From NCBI RefSeq assembly GCF_010646885.2, contig NZ_CP050700.1, forward strand, positions 2,134,501 through 2,198,500: DNA of 64,000 nt, given 5' to 3'. Under the pieces are notes generated by a model, which made no database searches, was not told the origin of the DNA, and was given only the letters and a program-made list of their open reading frames with translations. Shown in pieces: positions 17,501-25,978 of the stretch; position 1 is the stretch's first letter; every line of letters begins with the position of its first letter. The position numbers were made by a program, and so were the translations under genes. The stretch comes from Desulfopila sp. IMCC35008. Lineage in GTDB: Bacteria > Desulfobacterota > Desulfobulbia > Desulfobulbales > Desulfocapsaceae.

Positions 17501-20500
17501 CTATACCTATCCAAACAATATAACCTCTGATTCCACCGTGGAAGTTCAATTTACTGGATTTGTGGATGTGGAAATTAACGGTCCGGGTAAGGTGAGTTTG
17601 GGATTACAGGAAGTTACCGGTACAGGTTCCATTGAGTTTGAGGCTGATACAGATCAAATTGTGCTTATAGAACCGGGTATGGGCTATCATATTGAGCAAG
17701 TACTAGTTGATGGTGCCGATGTCGGCCGGGTTTCAGAGTACAATTTTAATGAAGAAAGCCCTGTTGACCATGTGATGGAGGTCAAATTCTCCATCGATTG
17801 GTATAGCATAGAGCCATCATCCACCTTTGATACTATATTCGATGATGCTGGTGAGAATACTCTCGCAACAACCAAGTATCCGACGTACGGGGATGACCTT
17901 TCTTTCTACGTCGATCTCAATGATCCTGCACATGCTATAGAAGCAATCTTCATAGATAACGTTCGAATCTCATTACCTGCTACTGACAGTACATACACAG
18001 ACCCTGGTGGTGTATATGAACTGAACAATACGGCGGATGATACCCTGGAGGTGAAATTCACCAACGTTACAACAAGTCATCGTCTTGTGGTGTTAGATTA
18101 TGATATTACACCTATTTCAGATGTTCCACTTGTAGCCAGCTCCGTTACTGCTCCTGCTAATATCATGTATATCATTGATGATTCCGGAAGTATGAGTTGG
18201 TCAACAATGGTTCCTGGTATTGAGCAGGGTAAGTTTTGCGTTGGTGGTACCGGTGCATACTGTTCTGGTGGTACACGCTACACGAGTGTTTTACAGCCCG
18301 GTGGACAGATTCCGGAAAGTCGTCGGATGTTGTGGAAATCGCAGTGGCTGGAGTATAACAGGACGTACTATAACCCGGATGTCACCTATGTTCCCTGGCC
18401 TCGTGTTGTCGAGGTCTCTGAGAGGATCACCGGGGCAGATAAAAGAACAGCTGCCGATGCGGATACGTATGCTCCAAGATTTCACCCCCTGGATGATTCG
18501 TCTGTTTTAATACTCCCGAACACCTTTGCAACCCTGGAAACGAAACAGATAATTGATGATGAAGACCCTGGGTTTACTGTATCAAACTGGAACCACTGGA
18601 AGGAGAGGAATGCCGGTGATTCTTATAATAATGATAACCGAAGAGCACGCGGAACAGCAGCAAATAAGTGGGCGACATATACATTTATCCCAACCAAAGA
18701 CGCAGAGTATGAGGTACTTGCGAGTTGGGATGGGTATACTCCACTTGAAGATAACGTTCCGTATACTATTAGTTGTCCGACATGTATACCTGTGATTAAT
18801 GATACTGTTTATGTTAACCAAAAAGTTGATCAGCACCCATACAATGGTGATCCAACGTATTCACTTGGGAAGTATGATTTCGAGCAAAGGAAAGAGGTTA
18901 CCGTTACTCTCACGGATACTTTCGGAAGGGAAGATTCTAGTGATTATGATGCGGTAAAAATAGTTGCGGATAGTGTGGTTATTCCTAATGCTCACTACTA
19001 TGTCTGGTCTGATCTTGATAATGCTCCTTATCTTGTAACTTTCGACTCCGCTACTTCCTCATTACGTTACTATAGAGCTAGTGGAACAAATATTGATAAG
19101 AACACTGACAATTTTGACGATGAAGTAACTCAATTGGAAGAGAAGACTGGGGCTGATATTCCTTCAGACGTGGTTGAAACTGATGATTACGCAACGGCAC
19201 TTCAGAATTTTGCAAACTGGGTGACGTATTACCGCGAGAGGCGTTGTGCGGCAATATCTGCTGTTGCCAGGTCCCTGGTAGCGATGGATGGAGTGCAGGT
19301 CGGACTGAGCCCATTAAACGATTGGAGCTATGCGACACCGGTCAAGAAAATAAAAGTGGATGGTGAAGATTACACAGATGAACTACTCGAAATCCTGTAT
19401 GACTGGAAAGCGAGTGGCGGTACTCCTTTGAGGAACGCCTTAGAGGAAACCGGACAATATTTCGCCAATACCGATACTGGTGATTGGTCAAGCAGTTTGC
19501 CATCTCCGCTTGCGAGTGAGGAAGATGGCGGTGCTTGTCAGCAGAATTTCGCAATACTTATGACCGATGGTTACTACAACGGTGGTGGGTACGGAAGTTA
19601 TAATGCCGACAATGACAATACCAGCTTTGTTGATTCGGATGGTGATTATCTCTATTCCGGAGGTGCAACGAATACACTGGCAGATATTGCCATGTATTTT
19701 TATGAGACAGATATTTCCTCAACGTTACCCAATAGTGTCCAACCGAGTCCCGAAGAAACTGAAACACATGATGACCCTGCCAATTGGCAGCATATGGTCA
19801 CCTATACAGTATCTTTTGGTTTAAACGGAACTCTTGATCCAGATGATTACGAACTCCGAGTTGATGCTGTTACGCCAAATTATCCGGATTGGCCAGGAGT
19901 GAATACAAATGAGCCGGAAACAATTGATGATCTCTGGCATGCAGCGGTTAATGGTCGAGGGAAATTTCTGAGCGCGAGTAACCCTGATGATCTTGTGAAG
20001 TCATTATTATCTATTATAGAAAATATCGCTAAAAGGACTGGGTCTGGAGCCTCTGTATCAATTAATGGGGACGATCTTTTTGAAACCATAGGCAGTGATA
20101 TAAGGACGTATCAGACATCTTATAATACTTCCAGTTGGTATGGCGATCTTCGTAGTTTTAAAATTGTATCTTCTGTAGCAGACGAGGTCTATGATGCTGA
20201 TGACAATGGTATTTTTGATACAAGTGTCTGGTCTGCATCTGCCGAGATGCAGAACATGAGTTACACCAGCCGAAAACTTTTTACCTTTAATACCGACACA
20301 GAAGCCGGAGCAGAGTTTTCAACAACTGCCGGGAATCTTTCAGATGAGCAGGTTAAACTCATGACCCCCTATTTTGCGTACGGTACCAGGACAAATGATA
20401 ATGTACTGGATTACTTGCGGGGTGATAGTAGTTATGAGGTTAGTGGTGGTTTTCGGACAAGGGTCGAACCTCTCGGGGATTTCGTTAACTCTCAAGCGCA

Positions 20501-22760
20501 ATATCTTGATGAAGTGCTTTACGTTGGAGGTAATGACGGGATGCTTCACGCGTTCGATGCGACCGATGCTAATGGCGGCGAGGAAATTTTCGCCTATATT
20601 CCAGGGTTAGTTTATCAAAATTTACGTGAACTCGCGAATCCTGGGTATACCCATAAATTCTACGTCGACAACACTCCATATGTGACGGAGGTGAGTGACA
20701 ACCTCTCCATGCTTGTTGGTGGGTTAGGCAAAGGTGGTAAAGGATACTTCGCGCTTGACGTTACGAATCCAGCTGGGTTCAGTGCAGCTAACGTGATGTG
20801 GGAATACCCGGCACCACCAGCTATTCTGATAAAGGATCAGACCTCTATTTCATTTAGCAATCCTGGAGGCGGGAATGATTATATCCGCGATGGCGGGGAC
20901 GGATTCACCGGGCCATCGTTTGCGCCAGGCAGCTATATTACCGTAATAGGTGCTGATTGTACGAATTACACTAATAACGGTACATTTAGAATTCTCGCCA
21001 GAAATTCAGATGGTGAGATAGAAGTTGAAGATGGCAGTCTTATTGATACATGTGGTGATGGAAATTCCGTAACCATCACAGAATCGATTTCTGACAAAGG
21101 GATTGGGTATTCATTCAGCGGTGCACTTCTCCTTAAGACCAACGACTCTAAAATTAACCCAAGTCATGAACTGGAAGGATATGTCGTGATTTTTGGTAAT
21201 GGGTATGCAAGTGAAGATGGTACGGCACAACTGTATATTCTTGACCCGGTCAGCGGTGATGTCTTGAAGAAATTTGACACCGGGGTAGGGCCTGCGAACG
21301 GCATGTCCACGCCGAAGGCCATTGATGTCGATAACGACCTGACTGTTGATTATGTATATGCTGGTGACCTACTCGGCAACATGTGGAAATTTGACCTTAC
21401 TGCAGGGAGAGGTGACCAAACTGAGACGAGTAATCCAGATAAGTGCACAAACTCTGTTAAATGCTATGAGGACTGGCAGGTAGCATTTTGCGATGGAGGG
21501 GACCAAAGCACTCATTGCAATAAGGCTGGTGCTGTCCCCAAACCTCTTTTTAAGACAGCTAAGAATCAGGCGATTACAGCTGCACCGGATGTCTCGAACC
21601 ATCCAAGTTATAATGGGTATATCGTGGTCTTCGGTACCGGTAAATTTCTTGGTCAGCCTGACCTGACCTCTACATACACACAATCCTTCTACGGCTTGTG
21701 GGATTGGGCACCTGATCAGTACGATGCAGGATATCTAGGTGAGCGCATAGATTCTCTTGAAGATATAGACAGAGACGGCCGACTCGATGTTGATGAGGAT
21801 GCGAACAATAATGGAGTTCTTGATGTTGGGGAAGATATTGATGGAGATGGCAACCTAGATATCGATGAAGATCTCAACGGGAATGGCAAGATTGATGCCC
21901 TCACTGCTACCACAGTGAGCAATTCCCCTAATCGAGATGCGACAGATAATCCCTTGAATACACTACTGAGACAGGAAGCGCTTGTTGAGCAGGAAATTTC
22001 TGAAGACGCTGATGGAGATGGTAATCTAGACGTAAACGAGGATAAAAATAATAATCAGGTTAAAGACCCGGACGAAACTGACGAAAACGGTGATGGAGAT
22101 TTCGATCTGGTCGATGAGGACGTCAACCAGAATGGAGTTTTGGATACCTATGACTATTATCGTATAGTCACTCAGTATAGTGCTGATTGGACCGTCGGTT
22201 CAACCATTGACGTTAATTATGATGGTACCAAAGATCCAAAAGATAAAGTTCCCCAGAATAACGTTGGTTGGTATTTTGATCTCCCAGGCAAAATTACCGC
22301 CAATGATAATGTCGATAATGACAATGATGGAATTATTGATGAAGCTGGAGAGCGTGCACTGGGTGAACGAGTCACAACAGATGCACTTATCCGTGATGGT
22401 CGTGCCATTCTCATATCCTTTGGAGTGACGGGCTCCGTTTGCGACGTCGGGCTCTATTCATTTCTGAACGAGCGGGATTACGAAGACGGGGGTCGTTTGG
22501 ATTACGCTGTTTATGATATAGATGGAGACGGTGATGTCGATGAAGATGATATGGTCATGATTTACGAGAATGGTGAAGGTGATGAAGGACCGCCTTCTGA
22601 TGTTGGGGAAGAAGGGAGGATTTTCAATCCGGCAATCCTCGAAGATCCTTTGAACCCAGGGACAGAGATTAAACTTATGAGTACGTCTACAGGTAAAATC
22701 ACGACGGTAAGGGAAAAAGCTGAAAAGAGAGGTGTGTATTACTGGCAGCAGATTCAGTAG
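14544..22760 (+). CDS. pilY1: Giant PilY1-like pilus tip adhesin with six Calx-beta repeats (operon 1)
   Basis: About 2,738 aa, more than twice the length of Pseudomonas PilY1. The ATG at 14544 follows AGGA; an in-frame TTG six bases upstream is less likely. Order of parts: Sec signal peptide (1-26); six tandem Calx-beta-like repeats ending in DD or DE (about 27-735); several ~85-residue repeats of the InlB B-repeat/flg_new type (about 740-1190); a von Willebrand A domain with MIDAS DDSGS near 1210 and GGTPLRNAL; the PilY1 C-terminal beta-propeller with GGNDGMLHAFDAT near 2000; and clustered EF-hand/dockerin-like DxDxDG loops (about 2405-2520 and 2655-2675). PilY1 proteins sit at the pilus tip and act in adhesion, calcium-dependent retraction control and surface sensing. 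The Calx-beta extension suggests a long calcium-stiffened stalk; that role is inferred. Confidence 0.92.
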   Translation: MNKKTIIKLIGLLLTLVLVVAEVSLADVNVVANDPVASEPSADGQFTVTTTSPVVGDTTVTYSVDTGSGHAIEGTDYQWLSGSVLIPDGSSSATIDVNVLDDTRVEGDQTVTVRLTGASPSAGAISTTPATVTIESDDIARLTISDVSRGEDSSTLSFTITSDKIVVGVPVEVNFATNPVSADAGLDFVSNSGVATILNGTSADVVVSLQSDDIVEADETFELKLTSASSNALIDDDTGVATIIDADVAAISVNDVSINESDGQVSFSIASDKTIEGTTVSVLYSTAEGTAKASLNDYTPQSGTATISSGNTTNINVPVLADTVVEKDEIFYLQILNPSPNATIVDSLGEGTIVNDDIPTITVNDSSVSEGNGTVYNASGITYQSSLEIAADAELQFDYNVLFSETDSSDFVGVTSGTIAITTGLAANSSRSVPLTISADEVVEYDEDYVVQLTGASIVDGTGTPVASDTANGVILNDDVPVLSLITATNFTPEGDPPASGTFADFTVESDHVIAPMVLVTFDVTITHGTTEAGDVQTGTFNYSIHSGNQREISVGIIPDLIVENDESYTVTISNANLSDSAVNAQISTTPGGNDATGVIQNDDFPTITLNDTSVLEGDSGDAPPTDPKFTATTDLEIDADTKVVVDWHMVHGTTNETEDFVAPYSGTIEFTGVAAGDSVFIPVLIFGDIDVVEPDEKYTVELSNGAITDVATSSLDFGLADVTDTGDGTILADEFYVTMIPGSGGEIIPVANTMPDPLGYSERVVVNLNSQPIFEISTADQSTFCDHIESITAEGSTNTGFDNGSHSIDYTFSPITKSETIEATFTVDRWQVTSNIVGESHGAITSSDYHDGCTSPIYTVQRDGDYHISFVDVDGTFVEGPNVAPFTTETFNYEYTDISADHTITAAFTQMITVIEDSDYGTISPDPGDDPLEVSYDYLPVFTIEALSHATAAMPAVNHIHHISDIIVDDVSSGIRGDDETGPYNYTYPNNITSDSTVEVQFTGFVDVEINGPGKVSLGLQEVTGTGSIEFEADTDQIVLIEPGMGYHIEQVLVDGADVGRVSEYNFNEESPVDHVMEVKFSIDWYSIEPSSTFDTIFDDAGENTLATTKYPTYGDDLSFYVDLNDPAHAIEAIFIDNVRISLPATDSTYTDPGGVYELNNTADDTLEVKFTNVTTSHRLVVLDYDITPISDVPLVASSVTAPANIMYIIDDSGSMSWSTMVPGIEQGKFCVGGTGAYCSGGTRYTSVLQPGGQIPESRRMLWKSQWLEYNRTYYNPDVTYVPWPRVVEVSERITGADKRTAADADTYAPRFHPLDDSSVLILPNTFATLETKQIIDDEDPGFTVSNWNHWKERNAGDSYNNDNRRARGTAANKWATYTFIPTKDAEYEVLASWDGYTPLEDNVPYTISCPTCIPVINDTVYVNQKVDQHPYNGDPTYSLGKYDFEQRKEVTVTLTDTFGREDSSDYDAVKIVADSVVIPNAHYYVWSDLDNAPYLVTFDSATSSLRYYRASGTNIDKNTDNFDDEVTQLEEKTGADIPSDVVETDDYATALQNFANWVTYYRERRCAAISAVARSLVAMDGVQVGLSPLNDWSYATPVKKIKVDGEDYTDELLEILYDWKASGGTPLRNALEETGQYFANTDTGDWSSSLPSPLASEEDGGACQQNFAILMTDGYYNGGGYGSYNADNDNTSFVDSDGDYLYSGGATNTLADIAMYFYETDISSTLPNSVQPSPEETETHDDPANWQHMVTYTVSFGLNGTLDPDDYELRVDAVTPNYPDWPGVNTNEPETIDDLWHAAVNGRGKFLSASNPDDLVKSLLSIIENIAKRTGSGASVSINGDDLFETIGSDIRTYQTSYNTSSWYGDLRSFKIVSSVADEVYDADDNGIFDTSVWSASAEMQNMSYTSRKLFTFNTDTEAGAEFSTTAGNLSDEQVKLMTPYFAYGTRTNDNVLDYLRGDSSYEVSGGFRTRVEPLGDFVNSQAQYLDEVLYVGGNDGMLHAFDATDANGGEEIFAYIPGLVYQNLRELANPGYTHKFYVDNTPYVTEVSDNLSMLVGGLGKGGKGYFALDVTNPAGFSAANVMWEYPAPPAILIKDQTSISFSNPGGGNDYIRDGGDGFTGPSFAPGSYITVIGADCTNYTNNGTFRILARNSDGEIEVEDGSLIDTCGDGNSVTITESISDKGIGYSFSGALLLKTNDSKINPSHELEGYVVIFGNGYASEDGTAQLYILDPVSGDVLKKFDTGVGPANGMSTPKAIDVDNDLTVDYVYAGDLLGNMWKFDLTAGRGDQTETSNPDKCTNSVKCYEDWQVAFCDGGDQSTHCNKAGAVPKPLFKTAKNQAITAAPDVSNHPSYNGYIVVFGTGKFLGQPDLTSTYTQSFYGLWDWAPDQYDAGYLGERIDSLEDIDRDGRLDVDEDANNNGVLDVGEDIDGDGNLDIDEDLNGNGKIDALTATTVSNSPNRDATDNPLNTLLRQEALVEQEISEDADGDGNLDVNEDKNNNQVKDPDETDENGDGDFDLVDEDVNQNGVLDTYDYYRIVTQYSADWTVGSTIDVNYDGTKDPKDKVPQNNVGWYFDLPGKITANDNVDNDNDGIIDEAGERALGERVTTDALIRDGRAILISFGVTGSVCDVGLYSFLNERDYEDGGRLDYAVYDIDGDGDVDEDDMVMIYENGEGDEGPPSDVGEEGRIFNPAILEDPLNPGTEIKLMSTSTGKITTVREKAEKRGVYYWQQIQ

Positions 22761-22862
22761 TGCAATTTACTACAAGACCAGTGGCGCCATATATATTGAC
22801 TGATGAAAGCTGGCAATCAGAGATGTGGTGCGGATAGCGAAATATTGGTGAGGATTACTATA

Positions 22863-23294
22863 ATGAATGGAGTGAAGAATTTTTTCAAATTCGGCTTATT
22901 GGTACAAATGCTGCTCTTTGTTACGTTGTTACCAATAAATGTTTCTGGTGAAGAGCCTGAAGATCCGGTTCAGAATGAAGAATCACAATCTGATTATACC
23001 GCCCCACGCGGTTGGATAAACGCTATAGAGGATTCGTCAGTCATTATTGATGATACGTATTATGTGTTTACTTCGCAGACACGATTTTTCACTAATAAGA
23101 GTCAATTGCTAAACGGTTCTTTTGTCACGTTTGAACTCCTCAAGGAGAATGACATCGCAACCATATCTCTTGCTGAACCAACTGAAGAGGATATGTATAT
23201 GAAACCTGCTGCGTCAGTCAAAAAGAGTAGTACTGGGGATGGTGAAAAGGATGACTCCGGCCCGACTCTAAAAGATGGTGTATGGGTTTACTGA
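22863..23294 (+). CDS. Small secreted protein after PilY1, PilY2-like by position
   Basis: About 143 aa from the ATG at 22863, behind GAGG; a longer in-frame start at 22803 lacks a ribosome site. A signal peptide (NFFKFGLLVQMLLFVTLLPINVSG) precedes a short acidic linker and a compact beta-rich core beginning PRGWINAIEDSSVIIDD. The tail is low-complexity (KKSSTGDGEKDDSGP) and ends in DGVWVY. It is the last gene of operon 1. In Pseudomonas a small protein, PilY2, follows PilY1, and the core has the same size and strand-rich character; sequence homology is not established. Operon 2 has no equivalent. Confidence 0.7.
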   Translation: MNGVKNFFKFGLLVQMLLFVTLLPINVSGEEPEDPVQNEESQSDYTAPRGWINAIEDSSVIIDDTYYVFTSQTRFFTNKSQLLNGSFVTFELLKENDIATISLAEPTEEDMYMKPAASVKKSSTGDGEKDDSGPTLKDGVWVY

Positions 23295-23306
23295 TTAAAT
23301 TATAGT

Positions 23307-23453
23307 TAGTTCCCGTCCTAAAACTACCCTTCTGCCCAATTTCAGTGTTCCGGCTAAATTATTTATCCTCCGAATATCGTACATATGCGTGCGGTAAATA
23401 ATTTAGCCACGCCTCGATATTGAACAGAATGCTGAGTTTTAGGATGGGAACTA
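23307..23453. repeat. Nested double inverted repeat, ~147 bp
   Basis: Outer arms of 19 bp (23307-23325 and 23435-23453) match with one mismatch; an inner pair of 14 bp (GGCTAAATTATTTA at 23352-23365 and its exact complement at 23395-23408) sits inside. The core is a 29-nt loop. It begins 12 bp after the stop of the small secreted protein and precedes a separate terminator. It could be a MITE-like element, a cruciform or a structured RNA 3' end. No coding capacity. Confidence 0.7.
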
Positions 23454-23467
23454 GTTAGGTTATTGAC

Positions 23468-23514
23468 ACCCTGATGAAAGACCAGATGCTACCGTTCTTT
23501 TATCAGGGTTTTTT
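23468..23514 (+). terminator. Rho-independent terminator of minor-pilin operon 1
   Basis: A 14-bp stem (23468-23481 with 23496-23509, one G-U pair) has a 14-nt loop followed by a U-rich run (TTTTTCATTTT). It closes operon 1. Confidence 0.85.
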
Positions 23515-23694
23515 CATTTTACGTTTTCAGCTCTGAGAATGTATCTTTCCTGATGAGATCTCGAGTGAATCTTGGGATCATCTCATTATCAATGCAGTCC
23601 TCCTGCAGTCCATAAAGCCACCTGAGACGAATTTATTTCGAGTTTTTTCATTCCAATCCTGTTTTGTAAAAATATTTAATACAAATATTGACTA

Positions 23695-23711
23695 GTGACA
23701 AAAAATGTCAC
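23695..23711. promoter_or_regulatory. Palindrome GTGACA-N5-TGTCAC, candidate PilR site, copy 2
   Basis: A perfect 6-bp inverted repeat with spacer AAAAA, 70 bp upstream of the -24 element of operon 2. It shares TGACAAA-N-AATGTCA with copy 1 at 8802-8816. Confidence 0.6.
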
Positions 23712-23778
23712 GCTTACATCGTTGTATCCTGAAAGTTAACTCTTGAATATCACGTGTAGTACTTCGACAATGATAAAG

Positions 23779-23794
23779 AGGCCCGCATGTTGCA
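23779..23794 (+). promoter_or_regulatory. Sigma-54 promoter candidate of minor-pilin operon 2
   Basis: AGGCCCGCATGTTGCA keeps GG (23780-23781) and GC (23792-23793) 12 bp apart and a full TTGCA box, with one departure (A for T) in the -24 triplet. The palindrome 70 bp upstream is at a typical enhancer distance. Confidence 0.65.
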
Positions 23795-23830
23795 AAGAAA
23801 AGTGTAGTGAAATAAGGTCCTACAGGAATT

Positions 23831-23944
23831 ATGCATGGTGGTCATTTATTTTGTGACGAAACGGTTCTGCGATCGTTAATTATTTTAGAGGGTTCCATTC
23901 TTTATGAAGTTGAGAGCGTTTTAATGACGTTTTTTCATCTCTGA
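23831..23944 (+). CDS. Possible 37-aa ORF in the operon 2 leader
   Basis: An ATG at 23831 has AGGA six bases upstream and reads 37 codons (MHGGHLFCDETVL... to FFHL). It lies just after the predicted sigma-54 start. There is no recognisable motif or composition signal, so it may be chance. Confidence 0.2.
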   Translation: MHGGHLFCDETVLRSLIILEGSILYEVESVLMTFFHL

Positions 23945-24172
23945 TGAAACCGAAAATGAGGTATTTGGCATAATTTTTTTTGTAACCCGAGTATCAGTGT
24001 CAATTTGGAAATGTGGGAAAAAGGGTCAATAGATAGTGGTGGGTGAGCTTGACGTTCTAAGAAATCTATGAAGATAATGGAAAGGATGGAAAAAATTCTT
24101 TATTTAACTCTTGAGATGCAAATGCTAGCAGGATTCAAGGCAATAATTACCAGACATAATGGACACTAATTT

Positions 24173-24718
24173 ATGATAGAACCTGAAATCAAAAAAAAAG
24201 TACAGATTATTGCAGATAAGAACACTCACAAAAGAAGTGGGGGCTTTTCACTTATTGAGTTGGTGGTGATCATAGCAATTATTGGTGTTATAGCAGCAAT
24301 CGCTGTGCCTTCACTCCTGTCTAACCTACCAAATATACGACTTAAAAGTGCCGCACGGGACCTGTACTCAAATATGCAGAAAGCGAGAATGGGGGCTATT
24401 AAGGAGAATACCAAATGGGCGATCAAGTTTGATTCCGATGGCAAGAGTTATACTGTTTGCTCATCGTGGGTGTCATCAGCGGATTATTTTACAGAAAAAA
24501 CAGTTAATCTCACAGAATATAATGGTGATATTAGCCATAAACCCGGGATTGCCCCATATGACCAATACGCTAACAATACAGTTATTTTCAACTCACGAGG
24601 CGTTGGAAATAAAGGTTCAGTTGAGCTTAAAAATAAATTGAATACAGAGTTTATGGTAAGCACTCAGCCAAGCGGGCTTGTTCAGTTGAAAAGAAGGGTA
24701 GGGGGGGATTGGAAATGA
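24173..24718 (+). CDS. Minor pilin, FimT/GspH family (operon 2)
   Basis: The 181-aa prepilin has a long leader ending in RSGG before FSLIELVVIIAIIGVIAAIAVPSLL, with Glu5 of the mature protein, and the FimT/GspH pattern LKSAARDLYSNMQKARMGAIKENTKWAI. It is paralogous in position and family to the gene at 12229 and opens the second FimT-PilW-PilV-PilX-PilY1 operon. The ATG at 24173 has only a poor ribosome site. It overlaps the next gene by four bases. Confidence 0.85.
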   Translation: MIEPEIKKKVQIIADKNTHKRSGGFSLIELVVIIAIIGVIAAIAVPSLLSNLPNIRLKSAARDLYSNMQKARMGAIKENTKWAIKFDSDGKSYTVCSSWVSSADYFTEKTVNLTEYNGDISHKPGIAPYDQYANNTVIFNSRGVGNKGSVELKNKLNTEFMVSTQPSGLVQLKRRVGGDWK

Positions 24719-25395
24719 TCATTTCGAATAGACAAAATAACACCATCCTCACCACTAGAAATGGGTTTACTTTAGTTGAATTGATGGTTGGTCTGGCTAT
24801 AACCTCGGTTATTATTACAGCAGTGTTTGCTGCTTATACAACACAACAGAGGCTTTATGTGAGTCAAGACCAGATTGCAGAAATGCAGCAAAACCTTAGA
24901 GCCGCAGTGGACTATATGGCAAGAGAGATCCGGATGGCTGGATACGACCCGACAGGTGAGTCTGGTGCAGGTTTACTTGCGACATCAGATGATGATCTTT
25001 CTCTTGATCAAATGAGTTTTACTCTGGATGCCAATGAGGATGAAGACACCGCTGATGATGGGGAGCACTTTCGTTTTCATTTTTCTACAGGTTTAGCGAC
25101 CGACTTTGCAGTTGAGGTTCGGGATGGAGGTGCACTTACATCACAGGTTATTGCTGAAAATATTCAGGCTGTTGAATTCCTTTATCTCGATAAGGACGGG
25201 GATCCAACCCTTGTTCCTGAAAACGCGCGATCTGTAAAAGTGTCGATGCTTGCTCGGGCTGGTGATCAGGACAGGAAGTTTCAACACACATCGACGTATA
25301 CAACACCATCAGGAGCAACATGGGGTCCATATAACGATAGATATAGGAGGCGCTTTGTTATGGCCAATATTCAACTCAGAAATGTTGGGATATGA
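24715..25395 (+). CDS. pilW: Minor pilin, PilW-like (operon 2)
   Basis: About 226 aa from the ATG at 24715, which overlaps the upstream stop as ATGA and follows a G-rich ribosome site; a TTG six bases earlier is less likely. The prepilin signal is NGFTLVELMVGLAITSVIITAVF. MQQNLRAAVDYMAREIRMAGYDP is the diagnostic PilW segment. A short acidic DANEDEDTADDGEH region follows. It is a paralogue of the gene at 12780. Confidence 0.88.
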   Translation: MIISNRQNNTILTTRNGFTLVELMVGLAITSVIITAVFAAYTTQQRLYVSQDQIAEMQQNLRAAVDYMAREIRMAGYDPTGESGAGLLATSDDDLSLDQMSFTLDANEDEDTADDGEHFRFHFSTGLATDFAVEVRDGGALTSQVIAENIQAVEFLYLDKDGDPTLVPENARSVKVSMLARAGDQDRKFQHTSTYTTPSGATWGPYNDRYRRRFVMANIQLRNVGI

Positions 25396-25396
25396 T

Positions 25397-25966
25397 ATGC
25401 GAAAAGTAATTGAAAGCCAACAAGGCTTCACTCTGATAGAAGCGCTTACTGCTATGGCGATTCTTACTATTGGAGTGATTTCTCTCTACACCATGCAATT
25501 TACGGGTGCGAAGGTTAACACTATAGCTAACGTGAAGAGCAGTGCTTCGATAAACGGGGCCAATCAGGTTGAAAACTTTTTTGCTACAAGATTTAACGAT
25601 GACATGCTTGAAGATGTTGATGGGGACGGCACTGGTCAGGATAGTGAGAATAATGGTACGCTGCCTGAGGGGAATGGGGTTGATGATAATGGCGGAAATT
25701 TTGGTTTAGGTGATTATCAATGCTGCCAGGATGGTAATGATCCACTAGGCAATGCTGTGGCAGGTTGTGTGAACAAGGCAGACGGGTGCATGGTGGTTGA
25801 CGGGACGTATCAAGTCTATTGGAATGTCGCAGTCGATGAACCAATGATAAATACCAAGAAGGTTGCTGTGTATGTTGTCAGGAGTGGACCTGGTGGGCTC
25901 AAAGGCGTCGATTATGAATATATAGTCGGACGAGATATGCAAGGAATGAAACCTGCTGCAGAATAG
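25397..25966 (+). CDS. pilV: Minor pilin, PilV-like with acidic DxDxDG insert (operon 2)
   Basis: About 189 aa from the ATG at 25397, one base after the previous stop and behind GGGA; an in-frame ATG at 25382 is the alternative. The signal is QQGFTLIEALTAMAILTIGVISL. After the helix comes DVDGDGTGQDSENNG and further Asp/Gly-rich sequence, resembling a calcium-binding loop, then QCCQDG and CVNKADGC. The Cys-rich insert is absent from the operon 1 PilV, so the tip complexes differ. Confidence 0.85.
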   Translation: MRKVIESQQGFTLIEALTAMAILTIGVISLYTMQFTGAKVNTIANVKSSASINGANQVENFFATRFNDDMLEDVDGDGTGQDSENNGTLPEGNGVDDNGGNFGLGDYQCCQDGNDPLGNAVAGCVNKADGCMVVDGTYQVYWNVAVDEPMINTKKVAVYVVRSGPGGLKGVDYEYIVGRDMQGMKPAAE

Positions 25967-25978
25967 TTGGAGGAAAAT

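Larger units (their letters stand above)
23515..24172 (+). other. Long leader region of minor-pilin operon 2
   Basis: About 660 bp without a confident gene. It holds the palindrome at 23695-23711, a -24/-12 promoter at 23779-23794, a weak small ORF at 23831-23944 and a 7-bp hairpin (TTTCATC-TCT-GATGAAA, near 23933-23949). If the promoter is right, the leader of operon 2 is about 370 nt, against about 55 nt for operon 1, leaving room for a regulatory RNA element. Confidence 0.5.

Noticed and set aside
21760..22150. Repetitive GATGGAGATGG-type DNA as a tandem repeat or CRISPR-like array
   Set aside because: The repetition follows the reading frame and encodes acidic EF-hand/dockerin-like loops; unit lengths vary and there are no spacers.
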